Positions 9,519 to 19,157 are shown, numbered from the stretch's first letter. The stretch is 64,000 nt of DNA from Komagataeibacter rhaeticus (GCF_003207855.1 NZ_NKTZ01000003.1:248001-312000), one strand, 5' to 3'. Numbers and translations are program-made. The notes: a model not told the origin generated them from the letters alone.

Positions 9519-11597
9519 TCATTCCACCCCGGCCGCCATGGCCGCGACACAGGCCGAGGCCGTGCGGCCAATGCCATCAAGGCAGGCCAGTACCTCCAGC
9601 AGCCTGCCGTTGCCGGGATCGGCCCGTTCCATGCGCGCCAGCCGCCTGCGCGCCGCGCGCACGACGGCAATGCCGCGCGGGCTTGCCACCCTGTAGCGCA
9701 CCAGCGCGCGCAGCAGCGCGGTTATGACCGCCGACACCGCATCACGCCGCTGGCGCTTGAGCTGGCGCAGAAGCAGGATGTTCAGCCCGACGGAAGAGAA
9801 CATGAGCATGAGCCGGATATCCCCCGCCGCCCCATGATCCCCCGCCTGGGCCGCATGCCGCACCATGCGCCCGATCCGGTCCACGCTGGTCCCGATCCAC
9901 CACTGGGGCGAAGGCGGCAGCGGCACAAGGCACAGCCGCCGCAGTTCACCACGCATGTGCCGGCCAAAGCGCAGCCGCTCATCGCGGGCGCGAAACGGCA
10001 GCACAAGGCGGAACACCAGGACACTCAGCCCCACCGCCAGCACCGTATGCCATGCGCCGTTCAGGAACGTTACCTCGTCCACCCGGCTCTGGTTGCCGGG
10101 CATGAGCAGGTTGGGCATGAGCAGCCCGTAGGCGGCCGCCGCCCCCGCCGTGCCCCGGCTGCATTTGGCCAGCCCCCCCACGAACAGGAAAATGCCCAGC
10201 ACGAAGGCGAATTCCTCATAATCACTCAGGTAAGGCAGCACGCCAAGGTCAAGGAAGCCCGCCGCCACGGCCGACCACACCGCCCCCGACAGGAAGCGCG
10301 TGGTGCCCACCACCGGGTTCTCCCGCGTGGCGAACAGCCCGCAGACCAGCGTGGTAATGGCAATGAACCCCATGCCGCCGGGCCAGGCCGTGACTTCGTA
10401 CACCAGGGCCGCAAGCATGATGGCCACGGCCCCGCGCAGGCCGTTATGGAACGCAAGGCGGATATCGCGGTGCCCGCCCAGATGGAAGCGGAAATGGTCA
10501 TGCGGGGGCGGGCGGTAAATGGCGTGGCAATGTGCCAGCGCCTCCTCCATATCCCCCATCGCGGCCGCCAGTACGCCATGGGTGATACGCCCCATCTCCT
10601 GCGTGCCTGTTGCCGCCCGCTGCTCGAACAGGGTGCGCAGGTGTGCGGCCTGTGCGTGCAGGTCGTCCAGCGCCCCTGCCTTCAGCCGGGCGGTGGCCAG
10701 CCGGTCGCACAGATGCAGCAGCTGGCCGCGTGTATCGGCCAGTATCCCGTCATCACTCAGCATGGCCCGTTCCGCCCCGCCGGACAGGCCGACAAGACGG
10801 GTGACAAGAATGGAAACCTCCGCCAGCACGGCGCGGGCATGATCACCCGCATGCACCTGCCGCCCCATCTCGATGGCCGGGAACTCCAGCCCCTGATGCA
10901 CGGAGACCAGCATGTTCGAGAACTCACCGGCATGGACCAGCGTGTCACGGTCATGCAGCACGATCTCACGCAGCAGGGTGGCCAGCCGGTGCAGCACGTC
11001 CTCCACCTGCGCCACCATGGTCGCCCGCGCCCGGGTGGACAGGTTGAGCGTGAACAGCGTGGCGATCGCCGCCTCGCACACCACCCCCAGCACGATATAG
11101 GTGGCGCGCGAGACGCCGATGAAGAACACGTCATCCGGCGCGGACGCCGCCGCCACCGCAATGATGGAACATGTATAGCCCGACAGCACGAAGGCATAGG
11201 AGCGGAAGTTCAGGCAGAAGGTGGCCAGGAAGCTGCACAGCCCGATCCACGCCGCCACGGCCGGAAAGAACAGCCATGACTGCTGCGGGAAGGCCGCGAT
11301 GAACACCACCGCCGCCACGGCCCCCACCAGCGTGCCCACGATGCGCCAGCGTGCCTTGGACATGCTTTCGCCCCGCCGTACCTGGGCCACCGACCACACC
11401 GTGGCCACGGCCCATTGCGGGCTGTCCAGTTCCATCCACAATGCAATGGCCAAGGCGATGAGGGAGGCCAGCGTGTTGCGCAGCGCGAAGCCCACGGCCT
11501 GTGGCGTGGGGCAGAACAGCCAGCGCGGCATGAAAGGACTGGCCGCCGGCCAGCGCAGGCGCGCAACCGGACCGGCTACAAAGCGGGATATTTCCAT
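9519..11597 (-). CDS. FUSC-family inner-membrane transporter (aromatic acid efflux type)
   Basis: 692 residues with two clusters of membrane helices separated by soluble segments, the layout of FUSC/YccS/AaeB-like proteins. The first cluster starts at about residue 30 (AVGFALRNTLASLIALAIALWM) and includes the family-typical WAVATVWSV and RRGESMSKARWRIVGTLVGA. The second begins near residue 385 (AVAIMLAALVYEVTA). Family members pump aromatic carboxylic acids or other compounds with a membrane-fusion partner, but no such partner gene is adjacent. AGGAG lies very close to the ATG. Confidence 0.85.
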   Translation of the reverse strand: MEISRFVAGPVARLRWPAASPFMPRWLFCPTPQAVGFALRNTLASLIALAIALWMELDSPQWAVATVWSVAQVRRGESMSKARWRIVGTLVGAVAAVVFIAAFPQQSWLFFPAVAAWIGLCSFLATFCLNFRSYAFVLSGYTCSIIAVAAASAPDDVFFIGVSRATYIVLGVVCEAAIATLFTLNLSTRARATMVAQVEDVLHRLATLLREIVLHDRDTLVHAGEFSNMLVSVHQGLEFPAIEMGRQVHAGDHARAVLAEVSILVTRLVGLSGGAERAMLSDDGILADTRGQLLHLCDRLATARLKAGALDDLHAQAAHLRTLFEQRAATGTQEMGRITHGVLAAAMGDMEEALAHCHAIYRPPPHDHFRFHLGGHRDIRLAFHNGLRGAVAIMLAALVYEVTAWPGGMGFIAITTLVCGLFATRENPVVGTTRFLSGAVWSAVAAGFLDLGVLPYLSDYEEFAFVLGIFLFVGGLAKCSRGTAGAAAAYGLLMPNLLMPGNQSRVDEVTFLNGAWHTVLAVGLSVLVFRLVLPFRARDERLRFGRHMRGELRRLCLVPLPPSPQWWIGTSVDRIGRMVRHAAQAGDHGAAGDIRLMLMFSSVGLNILLLRQLKRQRRDAVSAVITALLRALVRYRVASPRGIAVVRAARRRLARMERADPGNGRLLEVLACLDGIGRTASACVAAMAAGVE

Positions 11598-11680
11598 ATG
11601 CTCCTGTCCGTCGTATCAGCATGGCGGACATGGTCCACTTCCCGTGGGGGAATGCGGTCGGTCAAAGGGCTACTGGTGGA

Positions 11681-13405
11681 TCAGGGACGGGCGGGTGGCG
11701 TTTTTTCATACGGGCGGTAGCGCGGCGACCACATGGCCGCCGCCAGCATCGCCTCGATTCCTGTTTCGGGCATGGCGGGGGCGACCCCTTCCGCCTGTCC
11801 CTGACGGATCACGGCGCGCGCGACCGCCATGGCCACAGGGCGCAGCGCGGAGACCGGCGGCAGCAGGGCTGCATCATGTCCCCCACCGGCCCCCACGGCG
11901 GGAGACAGCCCGGCCAGCGCATCCGCCGCAGCCAGGAACATGCCATCGGTCATGCGCGTAATGCCACCCGCCATGACCGCCAGCCCCACGCCGGGAAAGA
12001 CATAGGAATTGTTGATCTGGTCCACCGGCCGGGTCCGGCCCGCATGGGTTACGGGCGCGAACGGACCGCCGGTACCGATAATGGCGCGGCCATCGGTCCA
12101 TTCCAGCAGGTCGGCGGGCAGGGCCTCGATATTGGCGGTAGGGTTGGACAGGGCAAAAACGACCGGGCGTGCGGCCTGCCGGGCCATGGGGGCCACGATC
12201 TGGCGCGTGAAGGCCCCGCCCTGCCCCGATGTCCCGATAAGCGTGGTGGGGCATACATGGGCCATCACTTCGGCCAGGGTGACATGCGCCGGGTCCGCCA
12301 CCTGCCAGTCCGCCGCCACGTCGGCAGGCTGGGCACAGGGCATCTGCCCCTCGGTCACGCCTTCCATGCCGTGGCACACAAGCCCGTTGATGTCGACCAT
12401 GAAGAAGCGGCTGCGGGCTTCATGTGCCGCCATGCCCGCGCGCATCATCATCTGCGCCAGCAGGTCGGCAATGCCGCAGCCCGCGCCACCCGCGCCAAAG
12501 ATGACGATGCGCTGGTCGGCCAGTGGCGCGGCCCCTGCCCGGATCGCGGCCAGCAACGCGCCCGCGGTTACGCCGGCGGTGCCCTGTATGTCATCATTAT
12601 AGGTGCACAGGCTCCCCCGGTAGCGGCGCAGGATGCGCAGCGCGTCGGCGCCCGACAGGTCCTCCCAATGCAGGGCGATATCGGGCCAGCGCGCGGCCAC
12701 GGCGGTGACGAACTCGGCAATGAAGGCATCGTATTCCGCGCCACGCACCCGTGCGTGCCGCCAGCCGATATAGTCCGGGTCGGCCAGCAGGGCCGCGTTG
12801 TCCGTGCCCACATCCAGCAGGACCGGCAGCGCGCATGCCGGGTCCAGCCCGCCACAGGCGGTATAGAGCGACAGCTTGCCAATGGGGATGGCCATGCCGT
12901 TGGCCCCCTGGTCACCTATGCCCAGAATGCTGCCGCCGTCGCTTGCCACGATCACGCGCACGCCATCCCATTGCGGGCTGGCCAGGATTTCGGCAATACG
13001 GCCCCGATCGGTGTAATTCAGGAACAGGCCGCGCGGGCGGGTCCAGATCTGGCTGAACTGCTGGCAGGCGCGGCCGATGGCGGGCGTGTAGATGATGGGC
13101 AGCCAGGATTCGGGCGCCTGGTCGATAATGGCGTAGAAAAGGGTTTCATTCCTGTCCTGGATTTCGCGCAGCGCAATATGTCGCGCAAAATTGTCCGGCA
13201 GTGCCGCCAGCCGCATACAGGCCAGATCGACCTGTTCGGCCAGGGTTGCGATGCGGGCGGGCAACAGGCCATGCAGCCCGAACAGGTCACGCTCGCGCCG
13301 GTCAAATGCATTTCCCTTGTTCAGAACAGGACAGTCCAGGAGTTCCCTGCCGGACAGGGCGGTATGAAGGGGGACCTGCCCCGGGAAGTGTGCTGTATCC
13401 GACAT
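11681..13405 (-). CDS. maeA: NAD-dependent malic enzyme
   Basis: Oxidative decarboxylation of L-malate to pyruvate. 574 residues, the size of the E. coli MaeA (SfcA) class rather than the larger phosphotransacetylase fusion type. Motifs: WLPIIYTPAIGRACQQF, GGSILGIGDQGANGM, IPIGKLSLYTACGG, the metal site YNDDIQGTAGV, and the NAD fold IVIFGAGGAGCGIADLL. The start MSDTAHFPGQVPLH fits MaeA homologues; a reading frame open 93 codons further upstream overlaps the divergent LysR gene and is unlikely to be translated. NAD preference is inferred from the subfamily. Confidence 0.93.
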   Translation of the reverse strand: MSDTAHFPGQVPLHTALSGRELLDCPVLNKGNAFDRRERDLFGLHGLLPARIATLAEQVDLACMRLAALPDNFARHIALREIQDRNETLFYAIIDQAPESWLPIIYTPAIGRACQQFSQIWTRPRGLFLNYTDRGRIAEILASPQWDGVRVIVASDGGSILGIGDQGANGMAIPIGKLSLYTACGGLDPACALPVLLDVGTDNAALLADPDYIGWRHARVRGAEYDAFIAEFVTAVAARWPDIALHWEDLSGADALRILRRYRGSLCTYNDDIQGTAGVTAGALLAAIRAGAAPLADQRIVIFGAGGAGCGIADLLAQMMMRAGMAAHEARSRFFMVDINGLVCHGMEGVTEGQMPCAQPADVAADWQVADPAHVTLAEVMAHVCPTTLIGTSGQGGAFTRQIVAPMARQAARPVVFALSNPTANIEALPADLLEWTDGRAIIGTGGPFAPVTHAGRTRPVDQINNSYVFPGVGLAVMAGGITRMTDGMFLAAADALAGLSPAVGAGGGHDAALLPPVSALRPVAMAVARAVIRQGQAEGVAPAMPETGIEAMLAAAMWSPRYRPYEKTPPARP

Positions 13406-13526
13406 GAACGATCCGACGTTGCGAGAACCCGAAAGAATGCGCAGGATACGGTTCTGCACATATTCGTGTAGGGCACGCGGCCGCATGCCAACCGTACGCC
13501 CCACGCAATCATGGAACAGCCGCCCC

Positions 13527-14432
13527 ATGCGCGACGAGATCAGTGACCTGAAGTTTTTCTGCATCCTGGCCGCAGCCGGCAGCATTGCGGGCTGCGCGCG
13601 GGCCATGGGCATGTCACCCGCCGCCATGAGCCGCAGGCTGAGTGCGATGGAGGCCCGGCTTGGCACGCGGCTTGTCACCCGCACCTCGCGCCATTTTGCC
13701 CTTACGGCGGAAGGCCAGCGCCTTCATGAGCACGCCGTGCGCATCATGCATGACGTGGAGGAAGCCGAGGCCGAACTGACCGCGCGCGCCGACAGGCCGC
13801 ACGGCCTGCTGCGCGTGGGCGTGCCATCGGAACTGGGGCGCAAGATGCTGGCGGGCGTGGTCGCCACATTCGTGGAGCAGTACCCCGAGGTGACCGTGCA
13901 CCTTATCCTGTCCGATGCCGGGCTGGACGTGATTGACGACGGGCTGGACATTGCCATCCGCCCCGGCATGCCCACCGATCAGGAGGTCATGACCACCAGC
14001 CTGCTCAACAGCCGCCGCGTGGTCTGTGCCTCCCCCGAATACTGCGCGCGCAAGGGCCTGCCCGCCACCCCGCACGACCTGCTCAAGCATGACTGCATCT
14101 GCCTGATCCGACGCCAGCGCATATTCAATGAATGGGTCTATCTGGATGGGCGGGTGCGCAAGGAGGTCCATGTCACCCCCCGGCTGGCCACATCCAGCAG
14201 CGAGGTGGTGCATGACTGGGCGGTCAGCGGGCGGGGCATTGCACTGAAGGTGCTGTGGGACATTGCCGATGACCTGAAATGCGGCAGGCTGATCGAATGC
14301 CTGAGCGCCTATGCGTGGGAGGACGTGACGCTGCACGCTGTCTACCCCTCCCGCACGCATATGCCGCCACGCACGCGCTTCTTCCTTGATTTCGTGCGCA
14401 GGGAACTGCGCCGCAACTACTTCGGCATCTGA
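13527..14432 (+). CDS. LysR-family regulator divergent from malic enzyme
   Basis: 301 residues starting MRDEISDLKFFCILAAAGS, with the LysR helix-turn-helix following (CARAMGMSPAAMSRRLSAME). The effector domain has the LLRVGVPSELGRK and LDIAIRPGMP pattern of the CrgA/AaeR-like subgroup. In-frame starts further upstream would overlap the divergent malic enzyme leader. The 121-base gap suggests control of maeA, itself, or both (inference). Its stop codon lies in one arm of a 7-bp hairpin (TGACCCG/CGGGTCA, 14430-14450) whose other arm holds the stop of the convergent oxygenase gene. Confidence 0.87.
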   Translation: MRDEISDLKFFCILAAAGSIAGCARAMGMSPAAMSRRLSAMEARLGTRLVTRTSRHFALTAEGQRLHEHAVRIMHDVEEAEAELTARADRPHGLLRVGVPSELGRKMLAGVVATFVEQYPEVTVHLILSDAGLDVIDDGLDIAIRPGMPTDQEVMTTSLLNSRRVVCASPEYCARKGLPATPHDLLKHDCICLIRRQRIFNEWVYLDGRVRKEVHVTPRLATSSSEVVHDWAVSGRGIALKVLWDIADDLKCGRLIECLSAYAWEDVTLHAVYPSRTHMPPRTRFFLDFVRRELRRNYFGI

Positions 14433-14447
14433 CCCGCCCCTGCCGGG

Positions 14448-15443
14448 TCAGGGGCGCGGCGTGTAGTTGGCACGGATGCGTTCATCCAGATAATCGCGCG
14501 CGGTGATGGGGGCATATTTCTTCAATGGTCCCTGGATGACCGCATCGCGGTTGGCCTGGCAGAAGAACGGCAGCGACAGCCTTGGCCCCAGATATTCATC
14601 GCGCCGGGGCATGCGCACCCGGTGCAGGGTGGAACGCAGGCGGTCATCGCTCCAGCGCATCAGCATATCGCCAATATTGCAGGTGACCGCCCCGCGCAGC
14701 GGCGGCACGTCGGTCCAGGCCGGGGCATCGGCTTCCATGCCGGGACAGACCTGCAGCCCCCCCTGCCCCGGCCGCTGGTGCAGCAGGGTCAGGCAGTCAA
14801 AATCGGAATGCGCCCCCGCGCGCCACAGGTCGAAATCCGCATCCGTGGCGTTTTCCATGCTCATGTAATGGATCAGCCGCAGCGTGCTCTGGTAATAAGG
14901 CGATGCGGGGTCATGGTTATGGGTAAAGAAATCGGAATCAAACCCCAGCCGGATGGCAAAACAGGACAGGATCTTCATGCCCAGTGCCCAGTTCTGCCGC
15001 TCGAAACGGCACATCCGTGCCTGAAAGCCGGGCAGTTCCGTGGCGGTGGGCCACAGGCCCGCCATGTCTGGCAGGGTGATCTGGTAGGATTCCTTGTTGT
15101 CCGGCGTGCCGGTGGAAGGGCGGACCTGCGCGCGGTATTCCCACCCCGCATTGGAACCCGGCCTGCGCGCATGCCGCGCCTTTTCCGCCATGGGCAGGTC
15201 AAAGAATTCCCCTGCAACGGCGAAGGCGGCGTCAATATCCTCCTCGGGGATACCGTGATTGAACACCTGGAAAAAACCGACCTGCGTTGCCGCCTGCCAC
15301 AACGCATCGGCAATGGCTTCCTTGCGGTTGGCATAATCGGACAGGTCGATGCGGGGAATGTCACGCGCGACACTGGTGCCAGCCCCCCCGATCCGGGTTT
15401 CACGCTGGAGTTCGGCCAGTTCATATTCAGGGAAAGCAGACAT
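14448..15443 (-). CDS. 2-oxoglutarate/Fe(II)-dependent oxygenase, isopenicillin N synthase-like
   Basis: 331 residues with the double-stranded beta-helix oxygenase signature. The N-terminal DIOX_N domain includes IPRIDLSDY and VGFFQVFNHGIP. The iron triad is H212 and D214 (AHSDFDCLTLL) with H274 (STLHRVRMP). The Arg-x-Ser co-substrate site is at R288/S290 (RLSLPFF). The start MSAFPEYELAEL has GGAGA eight bases upstream. Such proteins hydroxylate or desaturate small metabolites; the substrate is not evident. It is convergent with a LysR gene and has no obvious pathway partner. Confidence 0.9.
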   Translation of the reverse strand: MSAFPEYELAELQRETRIGGAGTSVARDIPRIDLSDYANRKEAIADALWQAATQVGFFQVFNHGIPEEDIDAAFAVAGEFFDLPMAEKARHARRPGSNAGWEYRAQVRPSTGTPDNKESYQITLPDMAGLWPTATELPGFQARMCRFERQNWALGMKILSCFAIRLGFDSDFFTHNHDPASPYYQSTLRLIHYMSMENATDADFDLWRAGAHSDFDCLTLLHQRPGQGGLQVCPGMEADAPAWTDVPPLRGAVTCNIGDMLMRWSDDRLRSTLHRVRMPRRDEYLGPRLSLPFFCQANRDAVIQGPLKKYAPITARDYLDERIRANYTPRP

Positions 15444-15873
15444 GCGATATTCTCCGGGCAGAAAGTTTTTCCTGCGGGACGGGCATGGCAGATACAGGGC
15501 GGGAACCGGCACGGGCGGCATGCACACCGCCGGTCACGGAACGATCATATGTTGAAAAAAGATATGCCCTGCATGACAGCGGTCCACTAATCAGGAACGG
15601 ATTGGTGTGGAGCAATGTCCAGGACCCATGTCCAGACCGCTTCTACTCGCCCCATGAGCACAGCACGCACGCACGCCTGCCGTCAAGCATGAAATCACGG
15701 GCTGCGGGCCGACCGGACATGCCCTGCTGTATTTTTGAAAGCAGTTCACTGATGGGAACATAAAAGTTTTCGGGTGTCGCTTTTTTTAAAGGCGATGTTC
15801 CCTGAAGCTTTTTGGAAAAAGCTTTACCAAAAACTTTTACCAGTTTTTCCAAATGTTTATTTTGAAATGGTCT
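15444..15873. other. Intergenic region with fold-back repeat
   Basis: 430 bases between the sensor kinase and the oxygenase, both on the minus strand. It contains copy 2 of the dispersed fold-back repeat (15762-15840) and presumably the oxygenase promoter. No convincing reading frame: the candidates lack a ribosome-binding site and recognisable protein character. Confidence 0.6.
15762..15840. repeat. Dispersed intergenic fold-back repeat, copy 2 (best preserved)
   Basis: Same architecture as 8290-8373, but with the outer stem intact. AAAAGTTTTCGG (15762-15773) pairs with CCAAAAACTTTT (15827-15838) with one mismatch. Inside are two hairpins, GTCGC with a T/A-rich loop and GGCGAT, then AGCTTTTT/AAAAAGCT (15805-15824 region), joined by the linker GTTCCCTGA found in copy 1. 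The predicted fold is a three-way junction. It sits just downstream of the sensor kinase stop. Confidence 0.75.
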
Positions 15874-17034
15874 CTAGGTTACAGGGGGCTGGCCGGGTAG
15901 CCAGACCGTGCAGCGGGTCCCCTCCCCCGGTACGCTGGTTATATCCAGCCGCCCGCCATGACGGTCAACGATATGGCGCACGATGGCAAGGCCCAGCCCG
16001 GTGCCCTGATCCCCCGTATTGCGCCCGGCGGGCTGGGTTATGCGGTAGAAGCGCTCGGTCAGGCGTGGCAGGTGCTGTGGTTCGATACCCGGCCCGTTAT
16101 CACGCACGGACAGCAGCAGCCCCCCTGTGTCCAGCCATTGCGCCCCCACTTCAATACGCGCCACCGCGGGCGCTTGCGGCCTGCCATACCGCAGGGCGTT
16201 CTCGCACAGGTTGACCAGCACCTGTAAAATCTGGTCCGCATCGCCACGCAGGCTGCCCGGCGGGGCATCATGAACCACCAGCGCCGCCCGCTCCCCGGCG
16301 GGCTTGCCCTGCAGTTCATCACGGAAGCGGCCCAGCAGTTCGGCCACCACCACCTGTCCCTGCGGGCGCTGGTGCTCAAGCATCTGCACGCGCGACAGAT
16401 AGAGCAGCCGGTCAATCAGGCGCTGCATCCGGCTTGCCTGCCGTGCCATGATAGCCAGGAATTTCTGCCGCGCTACCGCATCATTGGCGGCAGGCCCCTG
16501 CAGGGTTTCGATAAAACCGATCAGGGCGGCAAGCGGCGTGCGCAGTTCATGGCTGGCATGGGCCACGAAATCGCTGCGCGCACGGTCCAGCGCGTCACGC
16601 GCCGTGGCATCCAGCAGGACAACCACGCAGGCAGGCTGCCCGTGCCACCGCGCGGCCTTTACAAAAGCCTGCACCACCCGGCGCACCGGCACATCCGCCT
16701 CGATACGGACCTCGGTCACGTTGCCGGGCTGCAATTCGCTCACGGCGCGCTGCAGGGCGGGGTGACGGATCATGGTGCCCAGGCCTTCGGCAAATTCATT
16801 CTGCGCACGGGCACCGGCATGCAGCAGGCGACCGTTACGTGCCAGCACCAGCAGGGCCACGGGCAGGTCATCCACGGCAATCGTGTCCTCATCCGTGCCC
16901 TGCACGGGGTCCGCCGCCCCACGGGCCACAGGGTAATAGGGCAGCCGCCCGGCCATGTCATGTCGGCTCAGGACAAACCAGGCCCCGCCGCCCCCCACAA
17001 CCAGGCCAACCACCAGCAGCACAAGCGCTGTCAC
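15874..17034 (-). CDS. Sensor histidine kinase, PhoR-like, without adjacent response regulator
   Basis: 386 residues from a GTG start at 17034, chosen because GGGGAGGA lies just upstream and the first residues then form a membrane helix (VTALVLLVVGLVVGGGG). A PAS-like segment follows (about 55-145). The HisKA box is HASHELRTPLAALIGF with phospho-acceptor H162. The ATPase domain has the N box NLCENALRYG and G boxes DNGPGIE and GTGLGLAIV. Layout and DFVAHASHELRTPL resemble PhoR (phosphate sensing). No response regulator or pst gene is in the window, so the signal and partner are unassigned. A longer frame would start at 17100. Confidence 0.85.
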   Translation of the reverse strand: MTALVLLVVGLVVGGGGAWFVLSRHDMAGRLPYYPVARGAADPVQGTDEDTIAVDDLPVALLVLARNGRLLHAGARAQNEFAEGLGTMIRHPALQRAVSELQPGNVTEVRIEADVPVRRVVQAFVKAARWHGQPACVVVLLDATARDALDRARSDFVAHASHELRTPLAALIGFIETLQGPAANDAVARQKFLAIMARQASRMQRLIDRLLYLSRVQMLEHQRPQGQVVVAELLGRFRDELQGKPAGERAALVVHDAPPGSLRGDADQILQVLVNLCENALRYGRPQAPAVARIEVGAQWLDTGGLLLSVRDNGPGIEPQHLPRLTERFYRITQPAGRNTGDQGTGLGLAIVRHIVDRHGGRLDITSVPGEGTRCTVWLPGQPPVT

Positions 17035-17401
17035 ACCGTCCTCCCCTTCCCGACCTGCCGCATGGCCCGGAAAACGGGCGATACCATGCTGGGGAAACAA
17101 CTAAAAGAAGAATGATTTCTGAAATAAAATTACAATTTGTGCGGTGCAAAATTAATATAATTATAAATCGTTTGACGTTTCGATAATTTTACCCTACACC
17201 TTCTCCAATCATAAAAAATAAGAACAATGGCCCAACAAATCATGACCGATCCGGTTCCACCCGCCAGGACGCCCGTCGTCCCCGCCCGTTCCGCATTCCC
17301 CCGGCCACACGGCTGAAAAGACGCGCGTCGCTTCACCCGGCATCCCCGCCGCGTACCCATGCCCCGTCGCTGACGACCGGGCCACGAGAAAACCAACAGA
17401 C
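17035..17401. other. AT-rich divergent promoter region, kinase/porin
   Basis: 367 bases between the divergent kinase and OprB-type porin genes. The stretch from 17100 to 17225 is strikingly AT-rich. A possible sigma-70 -35 box, TTGACG (17172-17177), is followed at 17-base spacing by a poor -10 match (TACACC), so it is only a weak promoter candidate. No gene is seen. Confidence 0.5.
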
Positions 17402-19123
17402 ATGACAAGACAGATCCGGCATGCCCGCAGCGGGCGCGCACGCCATCCGTTTTCCCATACCTGTAAATGGCTGCTGGCCGTCAGCACGGCCGCCACGGCG
17501 CTGCCGGTGGCACATGCCCAGGTTGCCCCCACGACGGGGGTGCCCTCGCTCGTTTCCGTCAATGCGGTCCCGGCCGTACCCGCGACCCCCGCGTCACAGG
17601 CCAGCCAGATCAGCCTGAACACGCTTGATGCCGAACGCCTTGGCCCCACGCCCCAGGCCATCCGCCGGCCGCCCAACACGCCCATCCCGCCCAGCGGGGT
17701 GCCGGCCTATCCTTCGGCGGGGCTTGCTACCATAAGCGTGGCCCCCGTCAGCAGCCCCGGTGACAGCAAGGCCTTCCACAAGATCGAGCTGGATGCCCTG
17801 ACCCGCCATGAAGGCCCGTCGGGCTTCCTGCCCGCGTGGATCGACGCGCAGCATGATACCGACCTGGAGGACCCGTACTACGTGCCAACCGCGGGCAGCG
17901 GGCACCTGGTGCCGCAGCTCAACCCGCTGCGTAACCGGCTGCGGGACCATGGGGTAAGCTTTGCCTTCACCTACAAGGGCGAGGCCATGGGCGTGATCAG
18001 TGGCGGGGTGGAACGTGGCATGAGCTACGTGCACGAACTGACCGCGCAGGTGAACTTCGACCTGGAAAAGATGGCCGGCATAAAGGGCTGGTCCGTCCAT
18101 ACCCTGGTGATGGAACGCGCGGGGCACGCCGTAAGCCACGACCGGGTGGGGGAATATTATGTCAACCTGCAGGAAGTCTATGGCCTGTCAGGCAACGTGG
18201 TGGCGCATCTGGTTGATTTCTATGCGGAAAAGAAGCTGCTGGACAACCGGCTGGATGTAACGTTCGGCCGTATGGCGCTGACGCATGTGTTCGCCACATC
18301 CCCGCTGCTGTGCTCGTTCATGGTCACCTGCTCGGCGCCCGTGGCGCTCAAGCTTGATCCCGGCTTCAGCGTGTACCCCAAGGCCACATGGGGCAGCCGC
18401 ATCCGCATGCGCCCCACGCGTGATACCGCCATCCAGCTTGGCGCCTATTCGGTCAGCGCCCTGTCCGACAACCCCAGTGGCTGGGCATGGGGGGCGGAGA
18501 ACACGACCGGCCTGATGCTGCCCGTCGAGTTCACATGGCAGCCCTACCTGACCCGCAACCGCCTGCCGGGCCACTACGTGCTGGGATATGCGCATGACAC
18601 CACCCGCTACCCCGACGAAATCGGGATCGGCCTGCCCGCCGCGCTGAAAACCGCCGCCGGCCACCAGCGCTCGGCCCCCATGGACATGTTCTGGTTTGAA
18701 GGCGACCAGATGGTCTACCGTCGCGGCGGGCGCAACCAGATGGCCGGCGGCTACCTGATGGCGGGCTATATCCACAATACACCGCATGTCACCTCCATTT
18801 CCGATCAGGCCTATGGCGGCCTGTCCTTCGCGGGCGTCATCCCCTCACGCGTGACGGACCGGCTGGGCATCATGTATTCGTGGTACCATGTCAGCCACCG
18901 CAAGGAGGAAGGACAGATCCTGCGGTATGAGGCCGGTTATTCGCTGGGGACATCGGTGCGCGCGCCCCAGACGGATTCCCACATCATCGAAGCCTATTAC
19001 GCGATCGACGCCATGCCCGGCATACTGGTGCAGCCGGAATTCGAGTACATGATCCGGCCGGGCGAGACCAGACACATTCCCAATGCGGCACTGGTGGGGC
19101 TGAAGGTCATCGCCAATCTCTGA
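17402..19123 (+). CDS. Carbohydrate porin, OprB family
   Basis: Outer-membrane porin of 573 residues. The N-terminus has a long basic segment and a hydrophobic signal (WLLAVSTAATALPVAHA) with likely cleavage after AHA. The mature part opens with an Ala/Pro/Val-rich linker of about 100 residues. The OprB barrel follows, with LRDHGVSFAFTYKGEAMG, RLDVTFGRMALTHVF and a C-terminal repeat-strand pattern ending GLKVIANL. Family members admit glucose and other sugars to the periplasm, which suits acetic acid bacteria that oxidise sugars there. A classic terminator follows at 19158. Confidence 0.9.
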   Translation: MTRQIRHARSGRARHPFSHTCKWLLAVSTAATALPVAHAQVAPTTGVPSLVSVNAVPAVPATPASQASQISLNTLDAERLGPTPQAIRRPPNTPIPPSGVPAYPSAGLATISVAPVSSPGDSKAFHKIELDALTRHEGPSGFLPAWIDAQHDTDLEDPYYVPTAGSGHLVPQLNPLRNRLRDHGVSFAFTYKGEAMGVISGGVERGMSYVHELTAQVNFDLEKMAGIKGWSVHTLVMERAGHAVSHDRVGEYYVNLQEVYGLSGNVVAHLVDFYAEKKLLDNRLDVTFGRMALTHVFATSPLLCSFMVTCSAPVALKLDPGFSVYPKATWGSRIRMRPTRDTAIQLGAYSVSALSDNPSGWAWGAENTTGLMLPVEFTWQPYLTRNRLPGHYVLGYAHDTTRYPDEIGIGLPAALKTAAGHQRSAPMDMFWFEGDQMVYRRGGRNQMAGGYLMAGYIHNTPHVTSISDQAYGGLSFAGVIPSRVTDRLGIMYSWYHVSHRKEEGQILRYEAGYSLGTSVRAPQTDSHIIEAYYAIDAMPGILVQPEFEYMIRPGETRHIPNAALVGLKVIANL

Positions 19124-19157
19124 TACCCCGACCGGGTATTGCACAAATTGCATGACG

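Noticed and set aside
9258-11279. 673-codon open frame antisense to the FUSC transporter
   Set aside because: His/Arg/Gln-rich translation without motifs; the minus-strand frame encodes a clear membrane transporter.
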